This document shows positions 30,315-39,217 of a stretch of 64,000 bases of DNA, in pieces (position 1 is the first letter of the stretch; the number at the start of each line of letters is the position of its first letter). The DNA is from GAS188 sp963713805 (GTDB lineage: Bacteria; Pseudomonadota; Alphaproteobacteria; Rhizobiales; Beijerinckiaceae): positions 124,001 through 188,000 of the forward strand of contig CAVQNF010000002.1 in the NCBI GenBank assembly GCA_963713805.1. The letters are read 5' to 3'. The notes under the pieces are model-generated. The model had not been told where the DNA came from and made no database searches. It worked only from the letters and a program-made list of their open reading frames with translations. The translations under genes and the position numbers were made by a program.

Positions 30315-30901
30315 AGGGCGTATGGCATTCGATGCAGTGCCCCACTGGTCCAGCGAGATAGGCGCCGTAGGCAAGCTTGTCGTCGCGGGAAACCTCGGCC
30401 ACCTTTGTCACTGGCGGGCCATAGGCGGACGGCAGCGGAATTTTATAGACGGATTTACCGACCTTGTGGTTGGCCGGTTTTACCGTGCGAAGATAAGCAA
30501 CGATTGCCTCAACGTCGCCGTCTGACATACCACGGTACAACGCGATCGGCATCGGCGGCCCTATGATGGCGCCGTCAGGACGCTTTCCCTCGCGAATTGC
30601 GGCGATGATCTGCGCATCGGTCCAGGCGCCGATTCCCGTTTCCATGTCGGGCGTGATGTTGGGCGCGATGGGCTTCCCGACGGGCAGGTCAAACTCGCGC
30701 CCTCCGGCGAGTTCCATGTCGGCGCGCGGCGTTCCAGCCCGCGTCCTTGGGTGTGTGGCAGTTCCCGCAAGCCGCGATGCCGCGGACGAGATAGGTGCCA
30801 CGCTCGAGCGGCGTCTCCGCGCGGGCGCTTGGACCGACGAAGACCGAGACAGCGCCTACAATGGCGACTGCCGCGAGCGCGACTTGCGATCGAAACCCCA
30901 T
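30009..30901 (-). CDS. Diheme cytochrome c (dehydrogenase electron-transfer subunit type), frame-broken
   Basis: An exported protein of about 295 residues with two c-type heme sites: CGNCHT (C45-H49) and CIECHT. A signal peptide ends SARA at residue 28. The Met-ligand regions (PNITPDMETGIGAWTDAQI and NITSDRESGLGLWSDDEI) follow each heme, as in cytochromes that take electrons from periplasmic or Mo/flavin dehydrogenases. The frame breaks near 30738 (one extra G in AACGCCGCG) and 30268. The gene and the 200 bp upstream are more AT-rich than the flanks, which suggests transfer. No dehydrogenase gene is adjacent. Confidence 0.83.
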
Positions 30902-31106
30902 TCCTTATTTGCCCCTTTGCCCGCATGTGCAAGGCATGTTCGATAGCGCATGCACGCGAATAAGAACACCGCGCATGATTAGCGCTCTTGTCAGGAGTCC
31001 TAACATAACGCGAATTATGCGCCAATAAAAAGCAAACTGCTCCGGGATCGACAACAGGTATTTTTTGGAATGCCGGTTCGGAGCGACTTGGTTTGATTGT
31101 GGGTGC

Positions 31107-31838
31107 CTAAACCGTTCCGCTCTGGCGCCTCGCCTTCGCGATCGCATCCTCGATGCCGGCATTGATCACATCGCGATCGAGCTCGCCCACGGGATCCTGC
31201 TTGCGCGGCAGGAATTTCCGGTAGTGCACCCAGCGTTCGCGGCTCACCGCCTCGAGCCGCTCGAGCTCGGCGAGCGGATCTGAGTGATCGTCGACCCGCA
31301 GATCGAGATCGGAATATTCTTCCGTCGAGACGATCACCAGACATGCCGATTGCTTGCCGCGCTTGTCTCCCCCGGCCGCTTCTCCCGCCTTCATGGCCTC
31401 GATCATGCGCCGCGCCATCGGCAGGGCGGCGTTTCGCTCGAAGGATGCGACCGTGTCGGCGACGACCCGCGGCCCGGCGAGCATGTTTCCGGCACAGGAG
31501 CAATCGCGGCCGGCGAGATGGCCGGCCCAATCGACGCAATCGCTTCCCGGTATGCGCGCCGATCCGGCCCTTCGGCGTCCATCACATGAAGCTGGCGCGA
31601 AGCTTGCCCTCGATCGGCGCCGGTGAGCAGGCGAACGACGTCCTCGGCCGGCACGCCGGCCTCGAGCAAGGCGAGCCCGCGCCGGCCGTAGAGCGGGTTC
31701 GTCAGGGCCTGCGTCGCCGAGCGCACCGACGCCGGCGCGGAGATAAGGAACGCGGCTGCCGACCGCGAAGAACTTGGTCGCGACGGCGATCGCGATCTCT
31801 CCCGTGCGCGTATCGCGCGCGATGATCGACCAGGTCAT
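31107..31838 (-). CDS. DUF1028 family protein (Ntn-hydrolase-like), frame-broken
   Basis: A DUF1028 protein of about 240 residues. It starts MTWSIIARDTRTGEIAIAVA, with the family segment TKFFAVGSRVPY and then RSATQALTNPLYGRRGLALL in another frame. The second half has CVDWAGHLAGRDCSCAGNML and DLRVDDHSDPLAELERL, as in the family. The fold resembles N-terminal nucleophile hydrolases; no substrate is established. Breaks lie near 31735, 31570 and 31545. It is on the same strand as cfa, about 200 bp downstream of it. Confidence 0.78.
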   Translation of the reverse strand: MTWSIIARDTRTGEIAIAVATKFFAVGSRVPYLRAGVGALGDAGPDEPALRPARARLARGRRAGRGRRSPAHRRRSRASFAPASCDGRRRAGSARIPGSDCVDWAGHLAGRDCSCAGNMLAGPRVVADTVASFERNAALPMARRMIEAMKAGEAAGGDKRGKQSACLVIVSTEEYSDLDLRVDDHSDPLAELERLEAVSRERWVHYRKFLPRKQDPVGELDRDVINAGIEDAIAKARRQSGTV

Positions 31839-32043
31839 TTAAGGGTGCCTCTCCCGCGGGTCAGGACGCTTTGCGCGAATGAGCGCGGACGCGCGAATGG
31901 TGACGCCGACACGTCTCGTGCTTGTTCCTGACTGTTCGCAAGGCGAACAGGCCTTCGCAAGCCGTGGCTCGTGGCGCCTCACTTGCGACGAGAGGACCCC
32001 GATCGCGACAGTGATAGCCGCGCGCCCATGGCGTCGGGCAAGC

Positions 32044-33336
32044 TCACCGATAAAGATCGGCGCGCGTCGGCGGCAAGCCGGTCGTGCCCTTGATGCGCTT
32101 CGAGGCGAGCGTCTGATGCAAGCCGACGCTGTTGCGCTCGAAGGAGATCGAGCAGGCCGCGAGATACATGAGCCAGATTCGCGCCTTGACCGAGCCCACC
32201 TCGCGATTCGCCGCGTCCATATTGGCCAAGAGCCGGTCGTGCCAATGGCGGCAGGTGCGCTGATAATGCTCGCGCCAGCCTTCGACATCGTGGATTTCGA
32301 AGCCGAAGCGCTCGAGATTGGTCACGGTGCGGCCGATGTAATCGAGCTCGCCGCCCGGAAAGATGTATTTGGTGAGCGCCGCGAACTCGGGCCGCTTCTG
32401 GCGCTTGCGGGCCTGGTGGCTCTTGCCGGGGCGCGTGATGGCGTGATGCAGGAACAGGCCGCCCGGCCTGAGGGAGCGATGCACCGTCTTGAAATAGGTC
32501 GGGAAATTGTCGATGCCGACATGCTCCAGCATGCCGATCGCCGCGACCTTGTCATACACGCCCTCGACCGTCGCATAATCCTTGAGCTCGATCCGCACCC
32601 GGTCCTGAAGGCCGAGCCGCTTGATCTTCTCGTTGGCGTAGGACACCTGCTGCTCGGACAGCGTGACGCCGTAGGCCTTCACGCCGTAGTGCTGGGCCGC
32701 ATAGATCGAGAAAGCGCCCCACCCGCAGCCGAGATCGAGCACCGTCTCGCCCGGCTGGAGGCGCAATTTTCGGCAGCACATTTCGAGCTTGTCGAGCTGG
32801 GATTGAGCCAAGCCGTTGTCCCATTTGGTGAAATAGGAACAGGTGTAGACCATCTCGGGGTCGAGCCAGAGCTCGTAGAAGGCATTCGAGACGTCGTAGT
32901 GATAGGAGATGTTCTTCTTGTTTTCGGCTGCGCTGCCGTCGCTCTGATGCTCTTCGCCCACCTCTTCGAGAGGCCAGGGGCCGCCGCGCGAGGCAAACAG
33001 AAATTTGGAAGCCGTGCGCAAGAGCAGCGTCTTGCTCAGCATCTTGCGCATGTCGCGCGTGCGCACCGAGGGACGACGCTCCACAAGGTCGAAGATCGTG
33101 CCGTTGCGGATGTCGAGGCGCGCCGCGGCCCAGAGATTGGCGAGCGTCTGCACGTTCGGGCGTCGCACGAGGCTCGCGACCACGCCCTCGTCGGCGATGT
33201 GGACGCAAAGCGCGTCGTGCGGCCAATTTGCCGGCACGACGGATCGATCCCACAGCGAAAAGCCGAATTGCAGCGCGAAGATACGATGCACATGATCGAG
33301 AAAACGCCGCAGCGCCTCGAGGCGTCCGTTGGACAT
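32044..33336 (-). CDS. cfa: Cyclopropane-fatty-acyl-phospholipid synthase
   Basis: A 430-residue SAM-dependent enzyme that adds a methylene bridge across double bonds of membrane phospholipid acyl chains. The SAM-binding VLDLGCGWGAFSIYAA is present, with the family segment YHYDVSNAFYELWLDPEMVY and GMLEHVGIDNFPTYF. It is intact, in contrast to its neighbours. The start ATG at 33336 is preceded by GGAAG; a TTG nine bases earlier is less likely. The 13-bp tandem repeat lies upstream, between this gene and the divergent DUF1194 gene. Confidence 0.9.
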   Translation of the reverse strand: MSNGRLEALRRFLDHVHRIFALQFGFSLWDRSVVPANWPHDALCVHIADEGVVASLVRRPNVQTLANLWAAARLDIRNGTIFDLVERRPSVRTRDMRKMLSKTLLLRTASKFLFASRGGPWPLEEVGEEHQSDGSAAENKKNISYHYDVSNAFYELWLDPEMVYTCSYFTKWDNGLAQSQLDKLEMCCRKLRLQPGETVLDLGCGWGAFSIYAAQHYGVKAYGVTLSEQQVSYANEKIKRLGLQDRVRIELKDYATVEGVYDKVAAIGMLEHVGIDNFPTYFKTVHRSLRPGGLFLHHAITRPGKSHQARKRQKRPEFAALTKYIFPGGELDYIGRTVTNLERFGFEIHDVEGWREHYQRTCRHWHDRLLANMDAANREVGSVKARIWLMYLAACSISFERNSVGLHQTLASKRIKGTTGLPPTRADLYR

Positions 33337-33457
33337 GGATGGCAAAACTTCCGTTTGGTTCCGGCAACGGCGCGCTTATTGGATCAGCGCCGGGCGGAAG
33401 TCCAGCACGCAGCGGCACCGCGTTCCCGGCACGCAGCCGTAAAGAGCTGCAACACGC

Positions 33458-33542
33458 TGTGACTTGATCCTATGACTTGATCCTGTGACTTGTCCTGGAT
33501 CATCCTGTGACGTGATCTTGTGACTTGATCCTGTGACTTGCC
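33458..33542. repeat. 13-bp tandem repeat (about six copies)
   Basis: The unit TGTGACTTGATCC repeats at 33458, 33471 (TATGACTTGATCC), 33484 (truncated), 33506 (TGTGACGTGATCT), 33519 and 33532 (truncated). A further weak copy (ATGACTTGAACCC) is at 33602. The array lies in the intergenic region between divergent cfa and the DUF1194 gene. The 13-bp period is not a multiple of three and no ORF uses it. Confidence 0.75.
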
Positions 33543-33641
33543 AAGACCCTGGCGAGCTTATTGCTCGACGCCGGCAACGACGCCCATCTATCCTGTCGGT
33601 CATGACTTGAACCCGAATGAGGCTTTCAGGGAGTTGGCACC

Positions 33642-34400
33642 ATGTCGCGATGGGCAGCCTCCGTCCTCGTTGCGCTTTCGCTCACGTTCGGCGGCTCGCG
33701 CAGTTCTTCCGCCGCGCCGCGCGGCCGAGCAGGTCGATTTGCTGCTGGTGCTCGCGGCCGACGTGTCGCGCAGCATCGACGATCAGAAATTCGAGCTCGA
33801 ACGTCGCGGCTACGCGGCAGCGCTGAGCGATCCGAAGGTGCTGCAGGCGATCTGCCGCGGGGCCCCAGGGGCGCATCGCCATCGCTTTCGTCGAATGGGC
33901 CGGCGCCAATTCGCAAAAGCTCTCATCGATTGGACCTTGGTCAGGAACGCCGAGGACACCAAGGTTTTCACGAGCCGCCTGCTCGAGCAGCCACGTTCCT
34001 TCGCGGACCGCACCGCGATCGGGGCAGGCATCGATTTCGCCCGCGCGCAATTCGCGCAGAGTCACCCTATGTCAGCGACCGGCATGTCATCGACGTCTCG
34101 GGCGACGGCACGAACAACAGCGGTCGCGATGTTCGCTCGGCGCGCGACGAAGCGGTCAGCAACGAGGTGACGACCATCAACGGTCTCGTCATCTTCAGCG
34201 ACGCGCCGATACCCTACAATCCCGAGCACACGAACCCGCCGGGCGGCCTCGACAACTACTACCGCGAAAATGTGATCGGAGGCACGAACGCCTTCGTCAT
34301 GGCCGCCGAGAATTTCGAGAGTTTCGGGCGGTCGATCGTGGCCAAGCTGATCCGCGAGATTTCGGCGGCGCCGCCGCCTGCGCGTCATTCACACGGCTGA
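33642..34400 (+). CDS. DUF1194 family protein, exported VWA-like (frame-broken)
   Basis: An exported protein of about 250 residues starting MSRWAASVLVALSLTFGGSR with a signal peptide. The von Willebrand A-like core starts EQVDLLLVLAADVSRSIDDQ, giving a D-x-S-x-S metal-site motif, followed by RHVIDVSGDGTNNSGRDVRS and GLVIFSDAPIPYNPEHTNPP. DUF1194 proteins are common in Rhizobiales and of unknown role. The frame breaks near 33715, 33860-33910 and 34063. It converges with ctrA. Confidence 0.8.
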   Translation: MSRWAASVLVALSLTFGGSRSSSAAPRGRAGRFAAGARGRRVAQHRRSEIRARTSRLRGSAERSEGAAGDLPRGPRGASPSLSSNGPAPIRKSSHRLDLGQERRGHQGFHEPPARAATFLRGPHRDRGRHRFRPRAIRAESPYVSDRHVIDVSGDGTNNSGRDVRSARDEAVSNEVTTINGLVIFSDAPIPYNPEHTNPPGGLDNYYRENVIGGTNAFVMAAENFESFGRSIVAKLIREISAAPPPARHSHG

Positions 34401-34448
34401 TCATCGGCAGGTGTCGGCGAGGCGCGCGTCCCCGGGCGCCTTCTTCGC

Positions 34449-35150
34449 TCAAGCGGTCAGGCGCGCTTCGCCTTCGTTCGGCTCGCGCAGCACATAGCCG
34501 CGTCCCCATACCGTCTCGATGTAGTTCTTGCCGCTCGACGCATTGGCGAGCTTCTTGCGAAGCTTGCAAATGAACACGTCGATGATCTTGAGCTCCGGCT
34601 CGTCCATCCCGCCATAGAGATGGTTGAGGAACATCTCCTTCGTCAGCGTCGTGCCCTTCCGCAAGGAGAGCAGCTCGAGCATCTGATATTCCTTGCCGGT
34701 GAGGTGCACTCTCGCGCCCCCGACCTCGACGGTCTTCTGATCGAGATTGACCGTGAGATCGCCGGTGTTGATCACCGATTGTGCGTGGCCCTTGGAGCGG
34801 CGCACGATGGCGTGAATGCGCGCCACGAGCTCGTCCTTGTGAAACGGCTTGGTCAGGTAATCGTCGGCCCCATAGCCTAGGCCTCTCACCTTGTCGTCGG
34901 TATCGGCGAGGCCCGAAAGGATCAGGATGGGCGTCTTGACCTTGGCGACCCTGAGCGAACGCAACACGTCATAGCCCGACATGTCGGGAAGGTTGAGGTC
35001 GAGAAGGATGATGTCGTAATCGTAGATCTTGCCGAGATCCACGCCTTCCTCGCCGAGATCGGTGGTATAGGTATTGAAATTCTCAGATTTCAGCATCAGC
35101 TCGATGCTCTGAGCGGTGGCGCTGTCGTCTTCGATGAGCAGAATGCGCAT
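34449..35150 (-). CDS. ctrA: Cell-cycle response regulator CtrA
   Basis: A 233-residue OmpR-class response regulator and master cell-cycle regulator of alphaproteobacteria. The receiver domain has acidic residues E7, D8 and D9 and the phosphoacceptor D51 (YDYDIILLDLNLPDMSGYDV), the same position as in Caulobacter. The DNA-binding wing with LYGGMDEPELKIIDVFICKL is almost invariant in CtrA. It is intact. It is divergent from fliJ, and the shared promoter region has two GANTC sites and a GTTAAC half site. Its direct inhibitor sciP lies 5 kb away. Confidence 0.97.
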   Translation of the reverse strand: MRILLIEDDSATAQSIELMLKSENFNTYTTDLGEEGVDLGKIYDYDIILLDLNLPDMSGYDVLRSLRVAKVKTPILILSGLADTDDKVRGLGYGADDYLTKPFHKDELVARIHAIVRRSKGHAQSVINTGDLTVNLDQKTVEVGGARVHLTGKEYQMLELLSLRKGTTLTKEMFLNHLYGGMDEPELKIIDVFICKLRKKLANASSGKNYIETVWGRGYVLREPNEGEARLTA

Positions 35151-35472
35151 GAAGTATCCCCAACCTCGACCTTAGCCAGCTCCGCCCGCGCGCGGATTTA
35201 CCGGACCGCAACCTCTTGGCGGACGGCGCAAACCTCACACCATCTCACCTGATTCGCGACCCTACGCACCATTGGTTAACAAAAACTGATTCGCGGAGGA
35301 AGCCGGCACGGCCGCATTTGGGACCTTTTCCGAAACTGTAACGATACAGCAACCTAAACGGGTAACGAAGCGGCAACCTCGAGCCGGTAAGGTTACTTCG
35401 TCTCGCGGCCGTTCATTCGCGCTTCGGCCCATGCTTGGGCGCGCCTTTCATGTGTCAGGAGTAGCATAACCG
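35151..35472. promoter_or_regulatory. ctrA-fliJ divergent control region
   Basis: This 322-bp gap has several candidate sites. GATTC (GANTC, the CcrM methylation target) occurs at 35251 and 35288. GGTTAAC at 35274-35280 contains a CtrA-type TTAAC half site. An imperfect direct repeat, GTAACGATACAGCAACCT at 35338-35355 and GTAACGAAGCGGCAACCT at 35362-35379, has a period of 24 bp. GGTAAGGTTAC follows at 35386. Known ctrA promoters in the group combine CcrM methylation with CtrA autoregulation; the 24-bp repeat has no assigned factor. Confidence 0.6.
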
Positions 35473-35859
35473 ATGAAAACGCGAGGATCCCTCATCCGCC
35501 TCAAGCGCTTCGCGGCCGAGGAGAAGCGCCGCAACCTCTCGCGGATCGAAATGATGATCCGCGAATTCTCGAAGGACTCCGCCGAGCTCGATCGGGAAAT
35601 CGCGGCCGAAGAGACGCGCGCCGGCATCACGGACCCGAAGCATTTCGCCTATCCGACCTACGCCAAGGCGGCGGCGCAGCGCCGCGACAATCTGCGCCGC
35701 TCGGTCGAAGACCTGAAGCTCCAGCTCGAGGAGGCGCGCGCGGAGCATGAAGACGCGCTCGCCGACCTCAAGAAGATGGAGGCGCTCGACGAGCGTGAGC
35801 GCGCGCTCGAAGCGCCGCGTGGCGAAACGGGCGGCGGCCTCGCCATGGCGCGGGCCTGA
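35473..35859 (+). CDS. fliJ: Flagellar export protein FliJ
   Basis: A 128-residue coiled-coil protein rich in Glu, Arg and Leu, which is the normal make-up of FliJ, the stalk protein of the flagellar export ATPase complex. It begins MKTRGSLIRLKRFAAEEKRR, as in Rhizobiales FliJ proteins encoded divergently from ctrA. No fliI or other flagellar gene follows; the next gene is an MFS porter. It is intact. A different coiled-coil role cannot be excluded. Confidence 0.75.
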   Translation: MKTRGSLIRLKRFAAEEKRRNLSRIEMMIREFSKDSAELDREIAAEETRAGITDPKHFAYPTYAKAAAQRRDNLRRSVEDLKLQLEEARAEHEDALADLKKMEALDERERALEAPRGETGGGLAMARA

Positions 35860-36071
35860 CGAGGCGCCGGCACCTCGCTCGCAGCTGGCCCCTCATCCGA
35901 GCGCTGATCGTCCTGCGCGCGGCCCGGGCGACCGGGCCGGGCCAGCGGGCACGAGATCGTGCTCGAAACCGAGATTGCCACCCCTGATCAAATCCGCATA
36001 AGCTTCGCGCCAAAGGCGGCGAGCAAGCCTGCCTATCAACATGGGACGGCAGTGGGCCGGGGAGGAAAGCG

Positions 36072-37481
36072 ATGGACGAGCTCGCAAAGGCAGCATCACG
36101 CAAGGCGTTCTGGCGGCTGATGCCGTTTTTGATCCTGTGCTACTTCTTCGCCTATCTCGATCGCCTGAACATGTCCTTCGCGGCGCTCAGCATGAACAAG
36201 GCGCTCGGCTACAATGCCGAGATTTTCGGCTTCGGCTCCGGAATCTTCTTCATCGGCTACTTCCTCTTCGAGGTTCCGAGCAACCTCATTCTCGATAAGG
36301 TCGGTGCACGCATCTGGATCGCGCGCATCATGATCACCTGGGGCATCATCTCAGTGTGCATGATCTTCCAGGACGCGAGCTGGAACAGCGCGCTGGTGCC
36401 GATCGCGGCGCCGATCGCCGCCTTCTATCGCGCCATCTTGTCGCTCATCGGCACGCCGAGCAATTTCGTCGAGCTCACGCCGAACTCGGCGATGCTGATT
36501 TTGACCCGCTTCCTGCTCGGCCTCGCCGAGGCGGGTTTTTTCCCCGGCATCATCTTGTTCCTGACCTATTGGTTCACGGCGAAGGATCGCGCCAAGATGG
36601 TCGGCATCTTCATGGCCGCGATCCCGCTTTCCTCGGTCATCGGCGCGCCGGTTTCCTCGCAGATCCTCGCCCATGTCGACGGGCTGATGGGGCTTGCCGG
36701 CTGGAAATGGCTCTTCATCCTCGAAGCGGTGCCGACCGTCGTGCTCGGCTTCGTCGCATTCGGCTATCTCACCGACAAGCCGGAGAAGGCCCATTGGCTG
36801 ACGCCGCCCGAACGCGAAGCGCTGGCGCAGAGCCTCACCGCGGAAAAGACCGAGCGCGAGGCCATGCGCCATTACAGCCTCGGCCAAGCGCTCTCCAACC
36901 CGCGCGTTCTTGCGCTTTCAGCCATTTATTTCGGCAATGTGACCTGCAATTACGGGCTTGGCTTTTTCATGCCGCAGATTTTGCAGCGCTTCGGTATTCC
37001 GACCGCCGATGTCGGCTGGTATGTCGCCATCCCCTATCTCCTTGGAATGGTGACGATGGTGCTTTGGAGCCGCCACTCCGATGTCACCGGTGAGCGGGTC
37101 TGGCATGTAGCGGCGCCGCTCATCCTCGCGGGCCTCGCTTTCATCGGCGCAGGCTACGCCGGCTCGCTCAGCCTGGCGTTGCTCGCTTTCTCGCTCGCCG
37201 CGATCGGCATCTATACATCGGTTTGCACCTTCTGGGCCTTGCCGACCGGGTTCCTGACGGGGGCCGCGGCGGCGGGCGGCATCGCCTTGATCAATTCGAT
37301 CGGAAATCTCGGCGGTTTCGTCGGTCCTTCCATCGTCGGCCATGTCAAGCAGATCACCGGCGCGGATGGAGCCTCGCTCATCGCGCTCGCGGCCTTCCCG
37401 ATCATCGCGGGTTTCCTCACGCTGATCATCGGCCACGACAAGAAGCTCGAGATGGCAGGGCACGCGTTACCGGCGGAATAG
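36072..37481 (+). CDS. MFS transporter, anion:cation symporter family
   Basis: A 469-residue permease with 12 hydrophobic segments. It starts MDELAKAASRKAFWRLMPFL and has the ACS-family motif YLDRLNMSFAAL after the first segment, the loop-2 region LDKVGARIWIARIM and GLAEAGFFPGIILFLTYWF. ACS members carry organic anions such as phthalate, tartrate, glucarate or 4-hydroxyphenylacetate with protons. The insert of about 25 residues after segment three (PIAAPIAAFYRAILSLIGTP) is longer than usual. It is intact. The substrate is not shown; the nearest catabolic genes are far off. Confidence 0.88.
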   Translation: MDELAKAASRKAFWRLMPFLILCYFFAYLDRLNMSFAALSMNKALGYNAEIFGFGSGIFFIGYFLFEVPSNLILDKVGARIWIARIMITWGIISVCMIFQDASWNSALVPIAAPIAAFYRAILSLIGTPSNFVELTPNSAMLILTRFLLGLAEAGFFPGIILFLTYWFTAKDRAKMVGIFMAAIPLSSVIGAPVSSQILAHVDGLMGLAGWKWLFILEAVPTVVLGFVAFGYLTDKPEKAHWLTPPEREALAQSLTAEKTEREAMRHYSLGQALSNPRVLALSAIYFGNVTCNYGLGFFMPQILQRFGIPTADVGWYVAIPYLLGMVTMVLWSRHSDVTGERVWHVAAPLILAGLAFIGAGYAGSLSLALLAFSLAAIGIYTSVCTFWALPTGFLTGAAAAGGIALINSIGNLGGFVGPSIVGHVKQITGADGASLIALAAFPIIAGFLTLIIGHDKKLEMAGHALPAE

Positions 37482-37868
37482 GCCAAACACTCGCGCTTGC
37501 GCCGAACCGGCGAACGATGCCGACCGGCTCTTGTGGTCCCGATGAAGCCATGGCTTCATCGGGGCACCGTCCCCGCGCTCCTGGAATTTGGGCGGCCGTG
37601 ACGCGCGAGCGTCATCATTCGGTCGCCAATTTCTGCATTCGTTCCTTCGCGCCCGGAGATGAGTTTGGCCTGTTTGATGCACCGAGAGGCCGAGAGGCAG
37701 CCGGCCCGCTTCAGGGGTGCTATCGCGACCGCAATCACCCCTTCCCGACCCGGGGCCCCTCGAACCTGGTGCAGCGATTTTGCGATCCCATGCAAGGCTG
37801 TGGCATGAGGAACGCCATGCAGCCTCTCTCGAGCTTCGCCCAAGACCGTTTCGCACCGACCCGATCTG
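37482..37868. other. Intergenic region containing a perfect 26-bp palindrome (37538-37563)
   Basis: No gene is seen in this 387-bp gap. The palindrome has half-arm CCCGATGAAGCCA, mirrored exactly around the centre with no loop. It lies 57 bp after the MFS stop. It could act as a cruciform or terminator for that gene, or as a protein site; there is no T tract. Further right, GCGATTTTGCGATCCCATGC and neighbouring sequence show nothing recognisable. Confidence 0.5.
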
Positions 37869-39056
37869 ATGCCCGAAACGCCGCGCGACCGCCGCACCGC
37901 CTCCGCCTCGAAAGGCCCCTCGATGTCGCTTGAGGTGAGCCTCGCCGAGGAGGCCGGGGTGGAGATCGCGCCCTTGCGCAAGGCGAAGGCCTGGACCGAC
38001 TATGTCTGGTCGGCGGTCGGGATCCTTGCCGTCCTGGGCGCCGGCTACATGCTCTACAAGGAGCTCGCCGGCATCTCTCCGCGAGACATCTCGCGCGCTT
38101 TCGCCCATATTCCGCCGGAACGATGGGTGCTGGCGATCTGCGGCACCCTCGTCGCCTATGCGGCGCTCGCCTGGTATGACCGGATCGCTCTTCTGCACCT
38201 CGGCAAGCCGCTGAACTGGCTCTTCATCTCGCTCACCTCGTTCACGACCTACGCGCTCTCCCACAACATCGGCGCCTCGGTATTCTCGGGCGCGGCCGTC
38301 CGGTACCGCGCCTATTCGACGAAGGGGCTTACCGCGACCGATGTCGGCGTGCTCGTCTTGCTCACCGCCTTCACCTTCGCGCTCGGCACCATCTTGCTCG
38401 GCGGGCTGGTGCTCGTCGGCGAGCCGCAACTCGTCGCGAGGCTGCTGCACGTCAGTGAAAGGCTCGCGCGCGGGGTCGGCTACGTCATGCTCGGCGCCGT
38501 CGCGCTTTACGTGATCGGCTCGTTGTTCGAATTCCCGGTCGCTGAAGATCGGGGTCATGCAAGCTCAGTCTATCCTCGCCTGCCGATCGTGCTACGCCAA
38601 TTGGTCGCCGCGCCTCTCGAGCTGCTCGGAGCGGCCGCGATCATCTATTTCGCCATGCCGGCCCATGGAAATCCCGGCTACTTCGTCGTGCTCGGCGTCT
38701 TTCTCGCCTCTTTTTCCGTGGCGCTGATCTCCCATGCGCCGGGCGGTTTGGGGGTGCTCGAATTCCTCTTCATCAAGGCCATGCCGGAGGTGCCCAAGGC
38801 AGAAGTGCTCGTGGCGCTTCTGGTTTTCCGGCTTCTCTATCTCATCGTCCCTCTCGCGCTAGGGCTCGTGGTGGTCATGGTGTTCGAGAAGGGACGTCTC
38901 GCCGAGGCCCTTCGCTCCCGATCGGCGGTCGCACGCGGACGAGGTGGCCCCCAACGCGCAGGCCCCGTCCAATTCCAATATCGTGCATCTCGACGAAGCG
39001 GCGCGCAGGGCTCGAAAGGGCGGCGGCACTCAAGCATGACCGGCAAGCGTGCGTGA
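37869..39056 (+). CDS. UPF0104/lysylphosphatidylglycerol synthase transmembrane-region family protein
   Basis: A 395-residue integral membrane protein with about eight hydrophobic segments, similar to YbhN and to the flippase domain of MprF. Typical segments are SLTSFTTYALSHNIGASVFS with GAAVRYRAYSTKGLTATDVG, and later ALISHAPGGLGVLEFLFIK. There is no cytosolic synthase domain, so it is a lone transmembrane-region protein; family members are thought to move lipids or lipid-linked molecules. The start ATG at 37869 or 37923 (MSLEVSL) is possible. The C-terminal 60 residues are basic and not conserved. Confidence 0.82.
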   Translation: MPETPRDRRTASASKGPSMSLEVSLAEEAGVEIAPLRKAKAWTDYVWSAVGILAVLGAGYMLYKELAGISPRDISRAFAHIPPERWVLAICGTLVAYAALAWYDRIALLHLGKPLNWLFISLTSFTTYALSHNIGASVFSGAAVRYRAYSTKGLTATDVGVLVLLTAFTFALGTILLGGLVLVGEPQLVARLLHVSERLARGVGYVMLGAVALYVIGSLFEFPVAEDRGHASSVYPRLPIVLRQLVAAPLELLGAAAIIYFAMPAHGNPGYFVVLGVFLASFSVALISHAPGGLGVLEFLFIKAMPEVPKAEVLVALLVFRLLYLIVPLALGLVVVMVFEKGRLAEALRSRSAVARGRGGPQRAGPVQFQYRASRRSGAQGSKGRRHSSMTGKRA

Positions 39057-39217
39057 CGGCGGGCGCCGGATTCGGACTGTCGGCTGCACGCCGCTCGTCC
39101 GCCGTGTCGAGACGTGACCCCCGGCACAAGCATGACCCCCTCTTTGCGGATCATGCCTGGCTTCCGTCAGCCTCTCGTTTGTGCGATGTGGCGGGCCATC
39201 ACCGCGGAGCGGCCATC

